From NCBI RefSeq assembly GCF_002775205.1, contig NC_036453.1, positions 28,435,213 to 28,499,212 of the forward strand: a stretch of 64,000 nucleotides of DNA. Direction: 5' to 3'. This document shows, in pieces, positions 43,906-56,790 of this stretch (position 1 is its first letter; the number at the start of each line of letters is the position of its first letter). Below the pieces are notes generated by a model. That model saw nothing but the letters and a program-made list of their open reading frames with translations. It made no database searches and was not told the DNA's origin. Both the position numbers and the translations under genes were made by a program. Source of the DNA: Xiphophorus maculatus (Eukaryota; Chordata; Actinopteri; Cyprinodontiformes; Poeciliidae).

Positions 43906-45954
43906 GGTTATAGTGAGATGTGTAAAGCTGAATTTTACTTGAAGCCCTGAGAGGCACAGTGTGAAGCAAGTTCAACAAAGTTGTGTTTTATTATGCTTGA
44001 AAATTAAACAAAACCTAAAGCTTCACTCAGAGATAATGGGTGGTTATGATGTTGCTTTGCTAACTCTAACTCTGACTTGATGTGAGTTCATGTGAAAAAT
44101 CTGGCTGACGTCTAAGAAATGGGCTTAATATATACGTTTCTTATTATTTAATTTTTGTGTCTGAAAAAAAATTTCTTTAAAAATATAGAGAATATATGAA
44201 TATATAATATAATATATATAAAAAACTCTGAACAATTAACCTGCTTTGGGGGAGCATATTACGTTAACAGCCGTTGCCATGGTGATCTAACTACCAATTG
44301 AATCTTCTTCCATCCAGATATAAATGGAATGATGTTAAATGGAAATATTGGTGTGGAAAAACATTGTTAAATAGGTTTTATTTTTACTCTTTTTAGCCTA
44401 AAGTTATGTTTTTTCTTGATTTATTTTTTATAATAAAAAAGAGGTTATACAAAGTACGTAGATTAAAGTCTGTTAAAATGTCATCGTACCGAGTAGTTTC
44501 CATTGCATGAAATTTTCCAGAGCAACCTCTGCAAATGTTTAAGCAGGTTAAACATGTTACAGGGAGGCCTCCTTGCTGCTCACAGCATGCAGGACTGATG
44601 CATACAATGTGCTAAGGATCTAAAAAACCAACCAAGCAAAATCATACAAAATGGTAATATTTCAAAGAATAGACCCAGTGTGCTAACATTTATTGAAGAG
44701 AAACACAATCTGTGTGAGCAGAGAAACTATTATCTATGTAATTTCAACTTCTTTGAACCCATAAATATTAAATAAATACTAAGCAGAAATCAGTGTGTTC
44801 ACAAGTCCTCATCTCTCCACTCCTGGTATTTCTACAGGGCTTTGGCGTACTCTTTATTTTATTCCTAAGCCAATGTTTTGTGAAGTAATAGTTTTTCCCT
44901 GTCAGGACTGGCTGTTATGAGTTAGGCTATGACTCTGCACTAAACCCAATGCTGCAATCAGACTATGGTTATCCATCTCTCGGAGCGCCTAACAATAAAT
45001 TAACAACAGCAGCTCAACCAGTACCACAGAACAGTTAATTGCTTTCCGACATGTCAGCGCGCTGCCTCTGTTTCCACTGACTCAAAATCACCATCAATCT
45101 GCACAGCAGCAGTGCAGGCCTGGCTGAGCACAAGGCTTAGTTTACAGTGCAGTATGAACACTGTCGCAATGTTCAGTACCTCAGGTATGCTGATCTGTTT
45201 TCAGTGGCCATGTTTCAAATTTATCCTGCCTACAACAATGTACATGTACTCAGTGACTGATTCGCACAAGAAACAGCGCAAACAGTCTCAAAGACGCACA
45301 GTGTGACTGCAGCTCTCTGCGCAGCACTGACAGTTATGAAGTAGATGAAACAGGCCTAGATGCCAAACTAGTTCATCAAACTTGTCCTTTAGAATTGTGA
45401 GAAATGAAGAAATTTGTTAAAAGACATGTAGGATATTAGATACGCTTGACTATGAAATCTCAACTGTCCACAATACATCTGAGAAGAAGGAGAAGTTTCA
45501 TGTTTTGATAATGTGTCCTATAGCTGCTTAAAAGTAATAAAGATGAGGGTGGAGTCAAAGAAGAAAATGAGAACAACAGTTCAAGAGGAAATTTTGGATA
45601 AAAGAGGGACGGTCACATCACGAGTTTGGCAGTATTTTTGATCTTTAAAACAAATAACTAATTAATATTTATCTATATCGTGTGGGAGTCCTGCTTGATC
45701 ATAAGCATGATCAAGCTGGTGGCTTGATAACCTTCACAGCCACTACAGGTTGTTCCACAACTCTCTTGTGGAATATCCTGTTCACTCTAAGACTGAGTAC
45801 TTTGGCTGAAAATACAATGTTTATTTCTTGATACGTTTTTCATCCATGTTGCCCAGCCCTAACCTTGTTACCAATAACTAACTCATGCCTACTCCAGATC
45901 GACATGTGTCTTATTCAGTACCTGAACAACCAGTGTTTTGGCAAGAGAGGGTGT

Positions 45955-46083
45955 ACTTGGATTATTATGCCATTGCCGCTAGACAACTTGAAAACGGTCT
46001 CAAAACAACAATATTATTGTTTATTGCTATATCTCCTGGCACAATTTATTGCCCAGCAGAATTAGTTATCGTGACAGGCCTAC
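45955..46083. repeat. Dispersed repeat, inverted relative to 7598-7705
   Basis: cggtctcaaaacaacaatat ... ttattgcccagcag ... cgtgacaggcctac is the reverse-complement partner of the intron-6 block in hnrnpl. No coding potential. Confidence 0.55.
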
Positions 46084-46996
46084 TAATGCTGTGTGCATGA
46101 AGAGGAAAAAGAGGCCGTCATGATGCCATCGGTGGGTGACTTTGACAATGACACAGATTAAATTAAAGTCGAAACTGATACATATGCATTACGATGTCCA
46201 ACCTACTTAGACTGACGTTGCATAAAACCTGGGTGGAAATCGTTCAGATGTGAGGGTGACACATTCAGCTGTCTACAGCTGAGATCGAGGCATTTCATTT
46301 CTGCCTCAAAGCTTTTGGTGAACCTGAGAACATCGCCAAGAACTTCAGAACATGAAACATTGCAGATTCAAAAGTGTTTTCACATTAGGCAGAAGTTGGT
46401 TTGGTTTACATTTTATAACAGAAAGATGATACAGGAAGTAGCAGAAACTTAAATGGTATATCAGATCAATTAAAGAGACAGTTGTTGGAATCTTCAGTGG
46501 CAGGAAGTAAGAAGTCAGCAGGCTTCTATTGCGTTACTCATTTAATTCTGATGAAAACTGGTCCCTTAGGACTCACTAAGTGATCCCCAACTCTTGTATC
46601 AGCAGTTGTAGAAAACTTAATTTTCTTGAGACTCCTCCACTTAAACCTCAGTGCTGAAGGAGGCCGCATGGGGTCAGAGGTGAGGCTCCCAGAGAGGGGT
46701 CGGGAGACGAGCGGCTGACAGCCAGGAGACAGCAGCTCCGCAGGTTTCCATTACCTGAGTCACTCTGGTCAGCCACCAGTGGCCCTGTCACCTTAGAAGG
46801 AGCAGCGTTCTCAACTTCACCATGAACCCAGACAGGGACACCTGTTATGCAATATTCAGTGTACTGCTCGAAACATCAACATCAGTGAGAATATGCAAAG
46901 TGATCTGACGATATCATATGAACAAACACCGTTCATGGTTCAGACATAAGCAATCAGTTGTTTCACTGTGCCTTTCTCCCATGTGATCATCAGTAT

Positions 46997-48180
46997 GCAG
47001 TTGCCTTGGAAACGTAGCCACACACACCACAGATTTTCTCACGTCACAACCGCAAAATGTGGTGTATTTTATGGAGATGTTATGCCATAGACCACATGTG
47101 TCAAACTCCAGTCCTCAAGGGCCGCTGTCCTGCAACTTTTAGATGTGCCTTTGCTGCACCACACCTGAATAGAATAATTAGGTCATTAGCAAGGCTGTGG
47201 AGAACTGATCTACACAAGGAGGAGGTAATTAAGCCATTTCCTTCCAGCATTTCGTACCTGTGGCACATCTAAAAACTGCAGGACAGCGGCCCTCGAGGAC
47301 TGGAGTTTGACACCCCTGCCATAGACCAACACATAGCAGATCTGTAAAGTTGAAGGAAAATGACACATTTTTTTATTGGGTCTGAGTCTGAAAAGTGCCA
47401 TGAATTTGCATGCAGTCCCCTGAGTCAATACTTTGAAGAACCTTAAAGTCTCAAACAAATCTCTTTTGTGTATCTAGAGATTAAAATCTTTACCCATTCA
47501 TTTTTGGATTAATACCTCAAATCTGAATGGAGATTTTGGTCAGACTGGATTGAAAGTCTAAATAATTTTCAAGTTTTGCCCCAAATTCTCAGTTAGATTT
47601 TTGGACTTTGACTAAGCCACTAATGAATAAATATGGTTTGATATAATTCACTGAATGGATCTCTGGCTGTATTTTCAAGGTTACATTCCTTCTGAGAGGC
47701 AAACCTCTGCCCTGTCTCAAGTCAGCCTCAAAGAGGCTTTTTTCCCATGATTTGTCTTTTTTTAACTTCACTCATCCTCCCATCAGTTCTGACCAACATC
47801 TCTACTCCAGCTGAAGAAATTGGTCCCATAGCACCATGACACCATTACCATGTTTCCATGTAAACTTCTCCACAACTTCCTCCCTGACTTATCTGCTATG
47901 TTCCTTGGTGTTTATGCTGTTGTTTGAGCTTTCAGAGATTAAATCACACACCAGGTAGCTTTTTGTTCTAAATAGGTGACTCCTCAAGACAATTTGGTCT
48001 TGATTTCAATTAGGGACACCATTGTAGAAGGGGTTAAAAAAAACACTGTTTCATTTCTGTGTAAAGATTTTGTAATCCACATGCTGTTTTCTTTTGACTT
48101 TGTGATGGCCTATGACATAAATTGCTAATGAAATATATTGAGGTTTGAGTTTCAAATACAAGGAAAAAAATTTTAAGTTA
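46997..48180 (-). mobile_element. Decayed Tc1-like transposon
   Basis: The left end (cagttgccttggaaacgtag ... cacgtcacaaccgcaaaatg) and many internal blocks (cagtcccctgagtcaatact, ttggactttgactaagcc, gtctcaagtcagcctcaaag, ttcctccctgactta) match a fish Tc1-like transposon whose transposase reads on the - strand. The frame is destroyed by stops and deletions. A hAT MITE (47093-47318) is inserted in its left end. Confidence 0.7.
47093..47318. mobile_element. hAT MITE with perfect 8-bp target-site duplication, nested in a Tc1-like element
   Basis: The inverted ends carry gtcaaactccagtcctcaag and its complement, and gcaggacagcggccct mirrors aagggccgctgtcctgc inside. CCATAGAC is duplicated exactly at 47085-47092 and 47319-47326. 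Removing the insert and one copy of the duplication rejoins the Tc1-like sequence. Confidence 0.88.
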
Positions 48181-50223
48181 TAAAAGTCACTAAATATTAC
48201 CCAGCTTAAATACAGGTTTTTATTTTTATTGACTGTATGACATGCCCCAGGGGAAAATAGAAAGAGTAACAACCATATAAAATTACCTAATCACACCCTT
48301 TGGTCCATCACTGCCTCCTCTTGTCCAAAGTAGCACCAACTAAATGTTAACAAAATGCGTGGAGAAAATAAACAGAAAATAAACCTGGAATTCAGTGACA
48401 ACAAAATAGACCCTTACTGATCTCGCCAACCCACCAGAGAGGCAGGACTTAACAATACATTACAGCAAAGTTTGTATTTTAACCTAAGCTATGCAATGTT
48501 AACTATCCTAAATCACCAAAAATTCAAAATCTCAGATAGATCACAGTTACAGGAAGGAACATCCAGAGTATATGTTCTCATGTTCTTGGCTATTGTCTTG
48601 GCAAGAAAGGCAAGGCAATCCAATTGACTGGGGATATAGGAGAGCCATCTGTAGGTCCTAACTTCCTGAAATTAAGCAGATGAAAGGATGGAGAGTCGGA
48701 TCATCTGTACAGTTTTACAGATTCACTGTACATGAAACGTGAGAGAAATGTGAGGTGTAATGTGGCCCATTGCTCCATGAACAACGGTGTTTATACGATG
48801 CAGAAGCATGCTTGTACTTACACTGCAAACGCTTCTAGAATAACATTCTCTTACCATTGATGAAAACGAAATTTCACGTTTAAATGTAATCAGAGATAAA
48901 AAAACAAACAAACAAAAAAAAAAACGATCTTTTGTGTTTCGTACAGTGCAAACTGTTTTAATAGCTACACCTCATAACTTTGTCATCAATTAATCCATGA
49001 AGCGTAAGCAAAGACTCAATACAGTGATATCTTCAACTGGCAGATTAAAAAAAATAATAATAATAATAGTATAATAAAATAGGTATTCAAAATATTCTTT
49101 CAGCAATAAATAACAACATAAAACTATTATGCTCTATGCAGAAAAAAAATCTGAGTACAATTAAAAAGAGGAATAAAACTACAACTCAAGTGCAAATTTT
49201 AAAGAAATTCTTATTTTAAAAGTGATCCAAGGAAAACAGTCTGCCTAATCAGGTGTAATGCAACAGCAAGGGTTGGTATCTGTAGCCAACAGCACCTTTT
49301 CCATCAGTAACTCTCACATAGATGGGCATTCCTGTGGCTGATAAAGGTTACTGTGAGTAGTTAAGCATTTTTTAAATAAGTTACATCCCCAAAGGTCGAA
49401 TCCAATTTAGCCTTTGAATGAGAGCTCTTTTTTGTTGTTGCTTTCAAAGAATAGTAGAAACATTTGATGAGCCTGAGATCAAAATCTAAAAGTGGACTGC
49501 ATTTTTTCCACTTCCTTTAGATTTCTTAAAACGGTTTGATTTCAGAAATCTTTATTATGTTTTTAATATTAATAATTTTAAAGTGTAGAAACATCTTAGA
49601 CCTGATCCTGCTTGAAAACATCAAGTTGAGTTAACTGTTTCACAAATAGCTTTTTTTTTCTTTCTCAAAAATAAAATATGTTTTAAAGAATGTGTCAGAC
49701 TGAAAGAATAATTCACTTTTGAAAAGTATGAAAAATGACAGTACTACAAAGTTTAAGACAGGCCAAAAGTACCACTTAGATAATTTTGTTTAAACGTTAT
49801 TTAGGTCACAGCTCTCCTGGAAACAATCTGAGCCAGAACAAGTGGAACTTAGTCCAGGTTTGACCTTTCCTTTCTTAGATGTTTAGATTATGAACTAGAA
49901 CTGATCAAATCTAGTAAATGTTCATGATAACGGTGAAATAGCCCTCCACAAAAAAATTAAAAATGAGTCAAGAATTTGATGCTTAACATACAAACTAGTT
50001 GAGTGTGAATGCAAAATTTTAACCAACTGGTTTATTTTTCTGTTTTGTTCCAGCAAAATTAAAAAAAAAAAAAACTATTTATTTGTAATTTTCCATTGTG
50101 GAAAACAGAAAACAACTTATTTTCTCAATAAGGCCCTGAAAAACTTTTTTTTTCCAGACTGGGTGACCAAATAGTCTCTGTTCAGCAGCCGCCACTCCAG
50201 CCTCCTTCCCCCACGGTTCTTAC

Positions 50224-50480
50224 CTTCAGCTTCGCGGCGTGGCTCCACCAAAAGCTGCCATAACTGATGGAAGTACTAAAAAAATATCACCCGGCTGAGC
50301 TCGTCCCCTGCTGAGACACGCCTGAACTCACACAGCCAGTTTTCGGGCTCCCTCTCATTGTCGTTAACCAACAGTGGCTGGAGATGCTGTGAGCGCACGC
50401 GGCAGATGTCGTGCTGCCTTCAGGGTCCGCTCGTGAGCTCCAACGTCGGACGCTTTTGAGGTTTAACAAGTGGCGAATAT
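50224..50480 (-). other. Candidate non-coding first exon and promoter of slc8a2
   Basis: On the - strand gccgcgaagctgaag is followed by an excellent donor gtaagaacc at 50223. The block 50160-50470 is far richer in G+C and CpG than its surroundings, like a vertebrate promoter. The next acceptor that makes sense on this strand is at 35615, before the first coding exon of slc8a2. The 5' edge (about 50480) is a guess. It could instead belong to an unseen transcript. Confidence 0.4.
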
Positions 50481-52307
50481 CGGTGCCTCTACCTGAAAAT
50501 AACATCAGTGTGACTGCTTTCTGTCATTATTAATACGAACCAACGTATTAACCATCTGAACCGCTTTTCTTTCAGCAACATTACATGTAAATGGTGGTAC
50601 AGACGGTCTAAAAAGTCTCTGTTGGTGCAAGTGAAGGCAGCACTAGCCGAGAACAGTTATCATCTGCACCGTTTGCTCGTTTTTGTGTTGAACAGACTGC
50701 CTCCTGTGGTCACAGTACTTTGTCAATGTTTACGATATGTTCCCATCGTTTCGCAATATTTAGCTTTAGATACCTTTACTCCACTTAGTAAAAGTAAAAA
50801 TACGGTTTCATATGCGATATACTTAAAGCTGAAATTAGTTTTAAGTCACTCATGTGATTCAAAGTCAGAACAATAACTTTTAAATCATCTTACCAGGAAT
50901 AGTTATAATTTAGTCAGTTGGTTAGTTATTTACTAATTACTGAATAGTTATGATTGGGCCAGATATAAAATAGAACAACTTTGAATTATTTGAATATAGT
51001 GTTAAAAATGAATAGTGCAAAACTCAGACATTAATGTCACTATTTGGTGTGTGTTACCAAATGATAGGTTTTTGCAAATAAATACTGCCAGTTTATGTAC
51101 AAAAAAGCAGGTGGACGTTTGCAAACGTGTGCCAGATTCACTAAGAGAATCTAAGATCATTTCACAATAATACCGTTGTACCTAAAATTATTCAAAAAAC
51201 GCTGCAAGTTAAGTTTACTGGCAAAATTCAAAACACATCACACAAAAACAGTTTAAATATTTGAAAAAAACTAAAGTGGTAAGGAGCTTAACAAACTTCA
51301 ACACCAGACAGATCCTGCGATGAAGGTGATAGCAAGGAGGCTTTGGATCTTCTAAGACTTTGAACTGGTTACAAAAGAAAAAACGTACAAATTTGGTCAG
51401 AAATTATAAGATTTTAATTCCTGCAAAGACTTTTTTTTTTTGCCATAGATTGTTAATTTTAATATGCCATTGTTGCTAAAATGTAAATAAAACATTTTTC
51501 AGAACAAAATACCAGTGGAGACATGAAAAAAAAGCTAGTCAGCAGTTATAAGAAGTGTTTGACTGCTTTATATGAAAATATTCTCCAATAATAATTAAGC
51601 AGGGTAAAAATTATTTTTGAAATGTCATTTTATTTTATTTCTAAAATGTAATTAATAAACAGATTTTTTCCCCAAAAAACATTTCTTGTCTTTTTAAAAT
51701 TTCGTTTTAATGTTTTTTGAAAGATGCTGGTCTGATTTCCTATTAGAAACACATTTCTTGGTTGAATAAAATGCATTTTAAATCTAAATCTGAAAGGGAT
51801 CTGACTAATTCTGGACTCCAACTCAATCTTTTCTTTTATGGTAAACTGACTATATTTGCACTGTATCATATTAATCATTTCCGATGAATGGACATTAAAA
51901 TTGAATTGCGTTGTTGGTATAAATTTAAATGACGTGGACTGAATCAAACTGAACCAAACTGAATCCCATATAACTTCTTTTGAAATGTTTGTAAAACTCC
52001 TTTATGTGACTAAACTAAATTGGCAGTATGAAAAACATTTGATTATCATCAGCCTCGTGTGGTTTTGCATTTTGAAACAAATGCTTTTGTTTAATTCATG
52101 GTTAGCGTGTCCACCCTGCACATCTATTTCATGTCAACTCAAACCAGTTTTCAACAATACAATGTTTTTATGAAGCCACAATAATGTGTTAGTTCCCCAC
52201 AGGTAAATCCACCCAAGAACAAATGTAAAATGTGTCAAAAATTATTCCAAACTAACAATTGCACAAAGTAATAAGTCAATAGTAAGATTGATTGGTGTAG
52301 TGCAACA
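50481..52307. other. Intergenic, no gene seen
   Basis: AT-rich sequence between the candidate slc8a2 promoter and the nccrp1 3' end. Open frames are short and not protein-like, and I recognise no repeats. Confidence 0.5.
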
Positions 52308-52313
52308 TTTTAT
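52308..52313 (-). terminator. Poly(A) signal of nccrp1
   Basis: AATAAA on the - strand (TTTATT on +), about 59 bases beyond the nccrp1 stop codon, implying a very short 3' UTR. Confidence 0.55.
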
Positions 52314-52371
52314 TATGTTCTTTCCAAAGCTGACCTAATTGAGCAGCTACTTTTCCGTTAGAAGCATAAGC

Positions 52372-54355
52372 CTATGAACTGCTTTTGAGTGGCTTCACAA
52401 TGACAGAGCTGCCAGTGAAGCGTGTGGGGAAGAAGTCATTTAAGAAGCTGTTCTTCAGTCTGTGCTGGAAGTGGACGAACCTCACACCGGGTCCGTAGCT
52501 GGAGAACACGTGAGACACCTGCAGGCCAAAACAGGCAGTGAAAAATCCAGCCACAGGCGAATCAATGTAGAAATTGGAATGGACTAGAAAAAAGTTTAAA
52601 AAAATAAATAAATTGTACCTCCTTCCAGTTGTGGGAGTAAACACTCAGGTTCTCTGTGGGCTTAGCTGTGTGCTCTGAGATGACTGTTGTTTTGTCTGCA
52701 GCCAGCAGCTTTACATGCAGCTGGTAGATGTAGTCGTGCACCTGACTTTCCTCATACCTGATGACATGACACACATGACTCACAAGATGCACGACACCAA
52801 TTATTAGTAAACCACTCTGTACACCTAATTAGGAGACTGGTTGTTGGTTTAATTAAAAGGGATCAATAAAGTATATTCTATAAATATTATTTTTAGAGTT
52901 GGGGTGGAGGTGAGTGCTCAGTGACCTACCAATCTTGAATGACTATTTCAGGCTGAAACTTATCCAGCAGCTCATCCCACAGTCCCTCTGCCTTCAGGTC
53001 CACAACCTGCTCCAAGGTGAACCAGCTGAGGGCAAGTGAAAAACGGCACAGCAGTGAATTCTGTGTACTGCTGTTTTTATTTTTTTTGTAGCTAATCCCA
53101 CAGCTTAGTTTTAATAGTAGTGTGTATAGTATATTTAAAGATAATCCTTGTTAGTGTTCAGCAAAACCCACCTGTACTGCGGCAACGCACAGACCACAAC
53201 GCCCTCTGGGATGCCGCTGGTGTCGTAAGGCAGGACCTCTGTGTTCGTGGTCCAGCCAGCAAAGTCACCTGAGATTTACAAAGATTAGTTTGCCGAAATT
53301 TACTGTTTTTTTGTTTGTTTGTTTTTTTTTTACAAAAAGAGGTTGATTAGCTCTGTCTCTCACCTTCGGGCTGAAAGCGGGGAGGTCCATGTGGAGGCAC
53401 ATCTGGGTACTCACGCTCAGGCGGAGGGGTGTCCTTACTAAACCCTGTAGGAAGAGGCAATGCACCGCTATGACCTCTGGAACCCCAATGAAAGAACCAC
53501 AACACAAAACCAATGGTCCTATTCTTCTGGATAGGATTATTGGGTGTGTACAAATGTTAGGCATTAGTCAGGATCATCGATGAGGCAAGCTTTAAGACAC
53601 ACCTCAGCTTTGAAATGAGGAAGTTGCTAAGTTTCCAGCCCTTCGAACAAAATATTTTATTCACCGCAGTCACGCCTTATCCTTGTGTTACCACATTGTT
53701 TCTACAGGATTGTATGAATGCACCATTACAACCCCGAGCCTCAAATCATAGTGTTTACATTTCATCTGTGCTTTTAAAAAAGTCTGGAATGAAACTTTCA
53801 GAAATCTAATAGAATAATGTAACTCAAGACTGTTTTCTATCCCCACCTGGATACTAACTTGTTTTTTCCCCTTCATATTTTCTGAGAAAGTGGTTATCAG
53901 TGTGACCTGAGATCATAAAGAGCAGGAAAAGTTTATAGAGCTGAAATCTCAGAGAGTGAAACGGGCTTTGAAACTGAGAGAGATTTTACTCTGGACTGCT
54001 CCCTTCCCGGGAGGGAAGGATGTGTCACATCTGACCCAACAGGAAACTCCGACCCAACTTCGCATCTGTTACTTTGAAGAACTTTTCCTTCTGGTAGCTT
54101 TACGCCTTCTGATTCGGCCTGAATCTGTAAAACAGCTTCGGAACCAGCCCAGTAGCCTGCTGTGAATCATGACAGGACAGGACAGAAACTTGAGTGTGAC
54201 AGTGACATGGTACCGATAGGAGCCGGGTTCTTCAGCAGGTTCCGTCCCAGCGGCTTGGCTTCATACACGGACTTCCAGTCCACAGCGTCGGGCATCGGGG
54301 CGCCCTGGAGACCCCACTGCGCCTCGCATTTCTGCTTCCACTCTGCGGCAGACAT
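52372..54355 (-). CDS. nccrp1: NCCRP1 / FBXO50, FBA-domain protein
   Basis: An FBA-domain protein of the F-box-associated family, first described in catfish as a non-specific cytotoxic cell receptor. Family members with this fold bind glycoproteins, although NCCRP1 lacks an F-box. Six exons join in frame on the - strand: 54214-54355, 53364-53444, 53172-53268, 52930-53025, 52619-52757, 52372-52518; 702 nt, 233 residues. Features seen: N-terminal SAAEWKQKCEAQWG, PLGRNLLKNPAP, a Pro-rich linker (DTPPPEREYPDVPPHGPP), then the FBA domain with GWTTNTEVLPY, GLWDELLDKFQPEIVIQDWYE, YELHV-like YQLHVKLLAADK and SHVFSSYGPGVRFVHFQH. There is no signal peptide or membrane segment. The frame stays open upstream to a Met at 54463, but the family normally starts at the Met chosen here. 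Confidence 0.92.
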
Positions 54356-54463
54356 CGCGCGTGACAGGATCGCGCGTGACAAGCTCCGTGTAGTCTCGCG
54401 CTGCTCTGAGAGAAGCAGGAAGCGTAGTGTTGGTGCATCGGCAGCCCCACCCTGCTGTAGCAA

Positions 54464-56444
54464 TGTAAACAGAGGACTCCCTCCGCCCTGCCGCCCCTTA
54501 AAGTCACAGCAGCGTAGACAGAGGAGAACCCAAAATACAAATCCGAACTAACTAGAGATGGAACTGCCGAGTCTTAAAGGGGAACCGAATCTTAAGGATG
54601 CGTTCACTTTAAAGAGCCGCTCAAAAGAGCTGTTCATTTGTGAAAATGTACACATTTCTAAGAACTAATATAGTTTTAAAAATAATTTAGAAAAACGTGT
54701 TTTTTATCAGTGAAATTCACAAAGAAATAGAATCACTGAAGTCAAATTAATATTCAAAAGGAGCAAAATAGAACCACTGTATATTCTTGCAACACATCTA
54801 TAAACACAAACATAAGTCGAGCTACTCTCACTGGATATTTACCTGTTTTATTACTTGTCAACGCAAATAGCGATTCAGCCAATCACATTGCCGGATTCCC
54901 ATGTACAGGAGGAATTGCTGAAGTTCAAACTGAGCATCGGAAAAGGGATGGCATTGACTTTAAGCCTATTGTTGGTGCCAGATGAGAAGGTCTGAATATC
55001 TCAGAAGCTGTAGATCTACCTTACTGGACACAGTTGTCCAAAAATAAAAGAAAAAAACATCAGCTTAAAAGAACAAGCTATAAATGAATCACTTGAACTC
55101 ACTGAACCATTACAAAGAGACTCGGGATGGAGCAATTGGTCATACACCTGAAAAGAATCCAGTTGGAGTATATTATTAAAATGTCTATGATATTTCAGTG
55201 CTACTGGCTCTCTCTTTACTCACCTTTACTGCATCCAGAACCTTTGCCCCCACAGTATCACTCCAGGGTTGTAAGAGTCCTGAGAAAAACCTTTGGCCCA
55301 TGTTGATTTTCTCAATGTGGACTGTTGAGTTGTAAGTAATACAGTTATCAGCAAAAATGAAGTTCTTCTCAGAATTAAGATAGTGGTGACAGAGTTAGAC
55401 TCATGTGTGTACAGGGTCATAAGGGGCAAGAAGGTTTGTAGAGATATTTTGTGACTTACAATCCATTTTGAACTCATTTTGATCTGGAGGAACAGAACAT
55501 AACACATGGCTTTAAAAGTTTTTTTAAAAAAAGGTTAGGAAAATCAGTAGGAGAAATATGAACATTTGATCGAGTCAAATAGTAAGAACGTTACTCCTCT
55601 TTGTTTCTGACAAGGCTGGAATAGAGACCTGCTTGTTGCAGTGTGCTGCAGACCACTAGATGGAGACATTTGTATAGCATTGCAGAAGGTGACTGCCCAC
55701 CATCTGCCACTCAGGAAGTTTCCATAATCTGTGACACAATGAAACGGCGTCTCTCCTAATAGGCTGGGAAATAGAACCAGACAGTTAACTAAACTTAACC
55801 CAAAAAGTAAGGAAGTTTGTGTTTGGCTGATTATTTCTTTGTTGCGATATTTCCTGGTAATTAACCTAAAACGGTTGGGAGATCATTTTCTTTCCCCTCA
55901 AATGGTGAAACGTTTGTAAGAATGTTTTGTAAGAAACATACATTTGAGGGCTGAGCATCAGTGTTGAGTATGTGGCAATGCCAAACCTTTTTGTAAATTG
56001 TATTTGAACAAGCAGACTGTTGCAACTACATTAATTGTTTTTATTCTTAATTTATTGTGAGATCCACAGGGAATGGTGAATGTCATTGTTAAAGGCATAA
56101 AACAATATCAGCTAACTGAACATATTTCCTCAGGCCTTGACTTAGACGGATACTCTGGGTTTTCATGTTTCTCAATGACACCCACTTCAAATACCCAAGC
56201 TTGCGTCTTTTTATGCAACTTCTTCTTTTCTACTCTACTTCTTCACCAAACTTCCTCAAAATGTTAAAGACACATTGTACACTATGCTGTCATGGGAAGC
56301 AAAACAATAGACTAAACTAATATGAGTTCGCAGAAGCTAAAGACCAGTGAGTTAATGCAAAAGGCCTTAAAATAAGCATGGAGCACTATTGAGTAAGATT
56401 ACTTTAAGAAACAATCAGAAGACCTAGCAGCTGGTTTAGAATTG
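54464..56444. other. Intergenic, no gene seen
   Basis: The first ~100 bases would be the nccrp1 promoter. The remainder is AT-rich with no supported exon. Open frames are short. Confidence 0.5.
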
Positions 56445-56790
56445 CAGCCTGAGGTCTTTCTGCATGAAGTTTGCATGTTCTCTCTGTGTAAGCATGGGTT
56501 CTCTCTAAGTACTCCACATTCCTTCCACACTCCTAAAACAACTGCTAGGATAACTGTTACATTAATTGGTCCGTTAAATCATCCTTAGTGTGTGTGCATG
56601 GTTGTTTGTCCTGTGTGTCTCTGTGTTGCCCTATGATAAACTGGCCACCTGTCCAGGTCGTACCCTGAATTTTGGCCAATGACCAGGTGCCTACCTGGTG
56701 GAGGTAGGCACCAGTTCCCCATGACCCTGCATGGACAAGTGGGTATAAGCAATGGGTAGATGGACACTTGGCAGCCATATTGTGTTTGAG
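56445..56790 (+). mobile_element. SINE body, headless copy
   Basis: gcatgaagtttgcatgttct, cctgtgtgtctctgtgttgc, actggccacctgtccaggt, ggtaggcaccagttccccat and the tail ggtataagcaatgggtagat are the ordered body phrases of the tRNA-derived fish SINE family also seen at 62313-62640. The tRNA head is missing. Confidence 0.65.

Larger units (their letters stand above)
35615..50223 (-). other. Probable 14.6-kb first intron of slc8a2
   Basis: If the 5' UTR exon near 50.2-50.5 kb is right, this whole stretch is intron 1. It contains hAT and Tc1-like relics (listed separately), microsatellites and long AT-rich sequence. I see no coding exon on either strand. Blocks with higher G+C that could be regulatory lie near 41000-41300, 45000-45130 and 46650-46820, but composition alone does not establish that. 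Confidence 0.4.

Noticed and set aside
54356-54463. Earlier Met for nccrp1 at 54463
   Set aside because: It would add a 36-residue N-terminal extension with no counterpart that I know in the family; the Met at 54355 begins the conserved AEWKQKCE segment. It remains possible.
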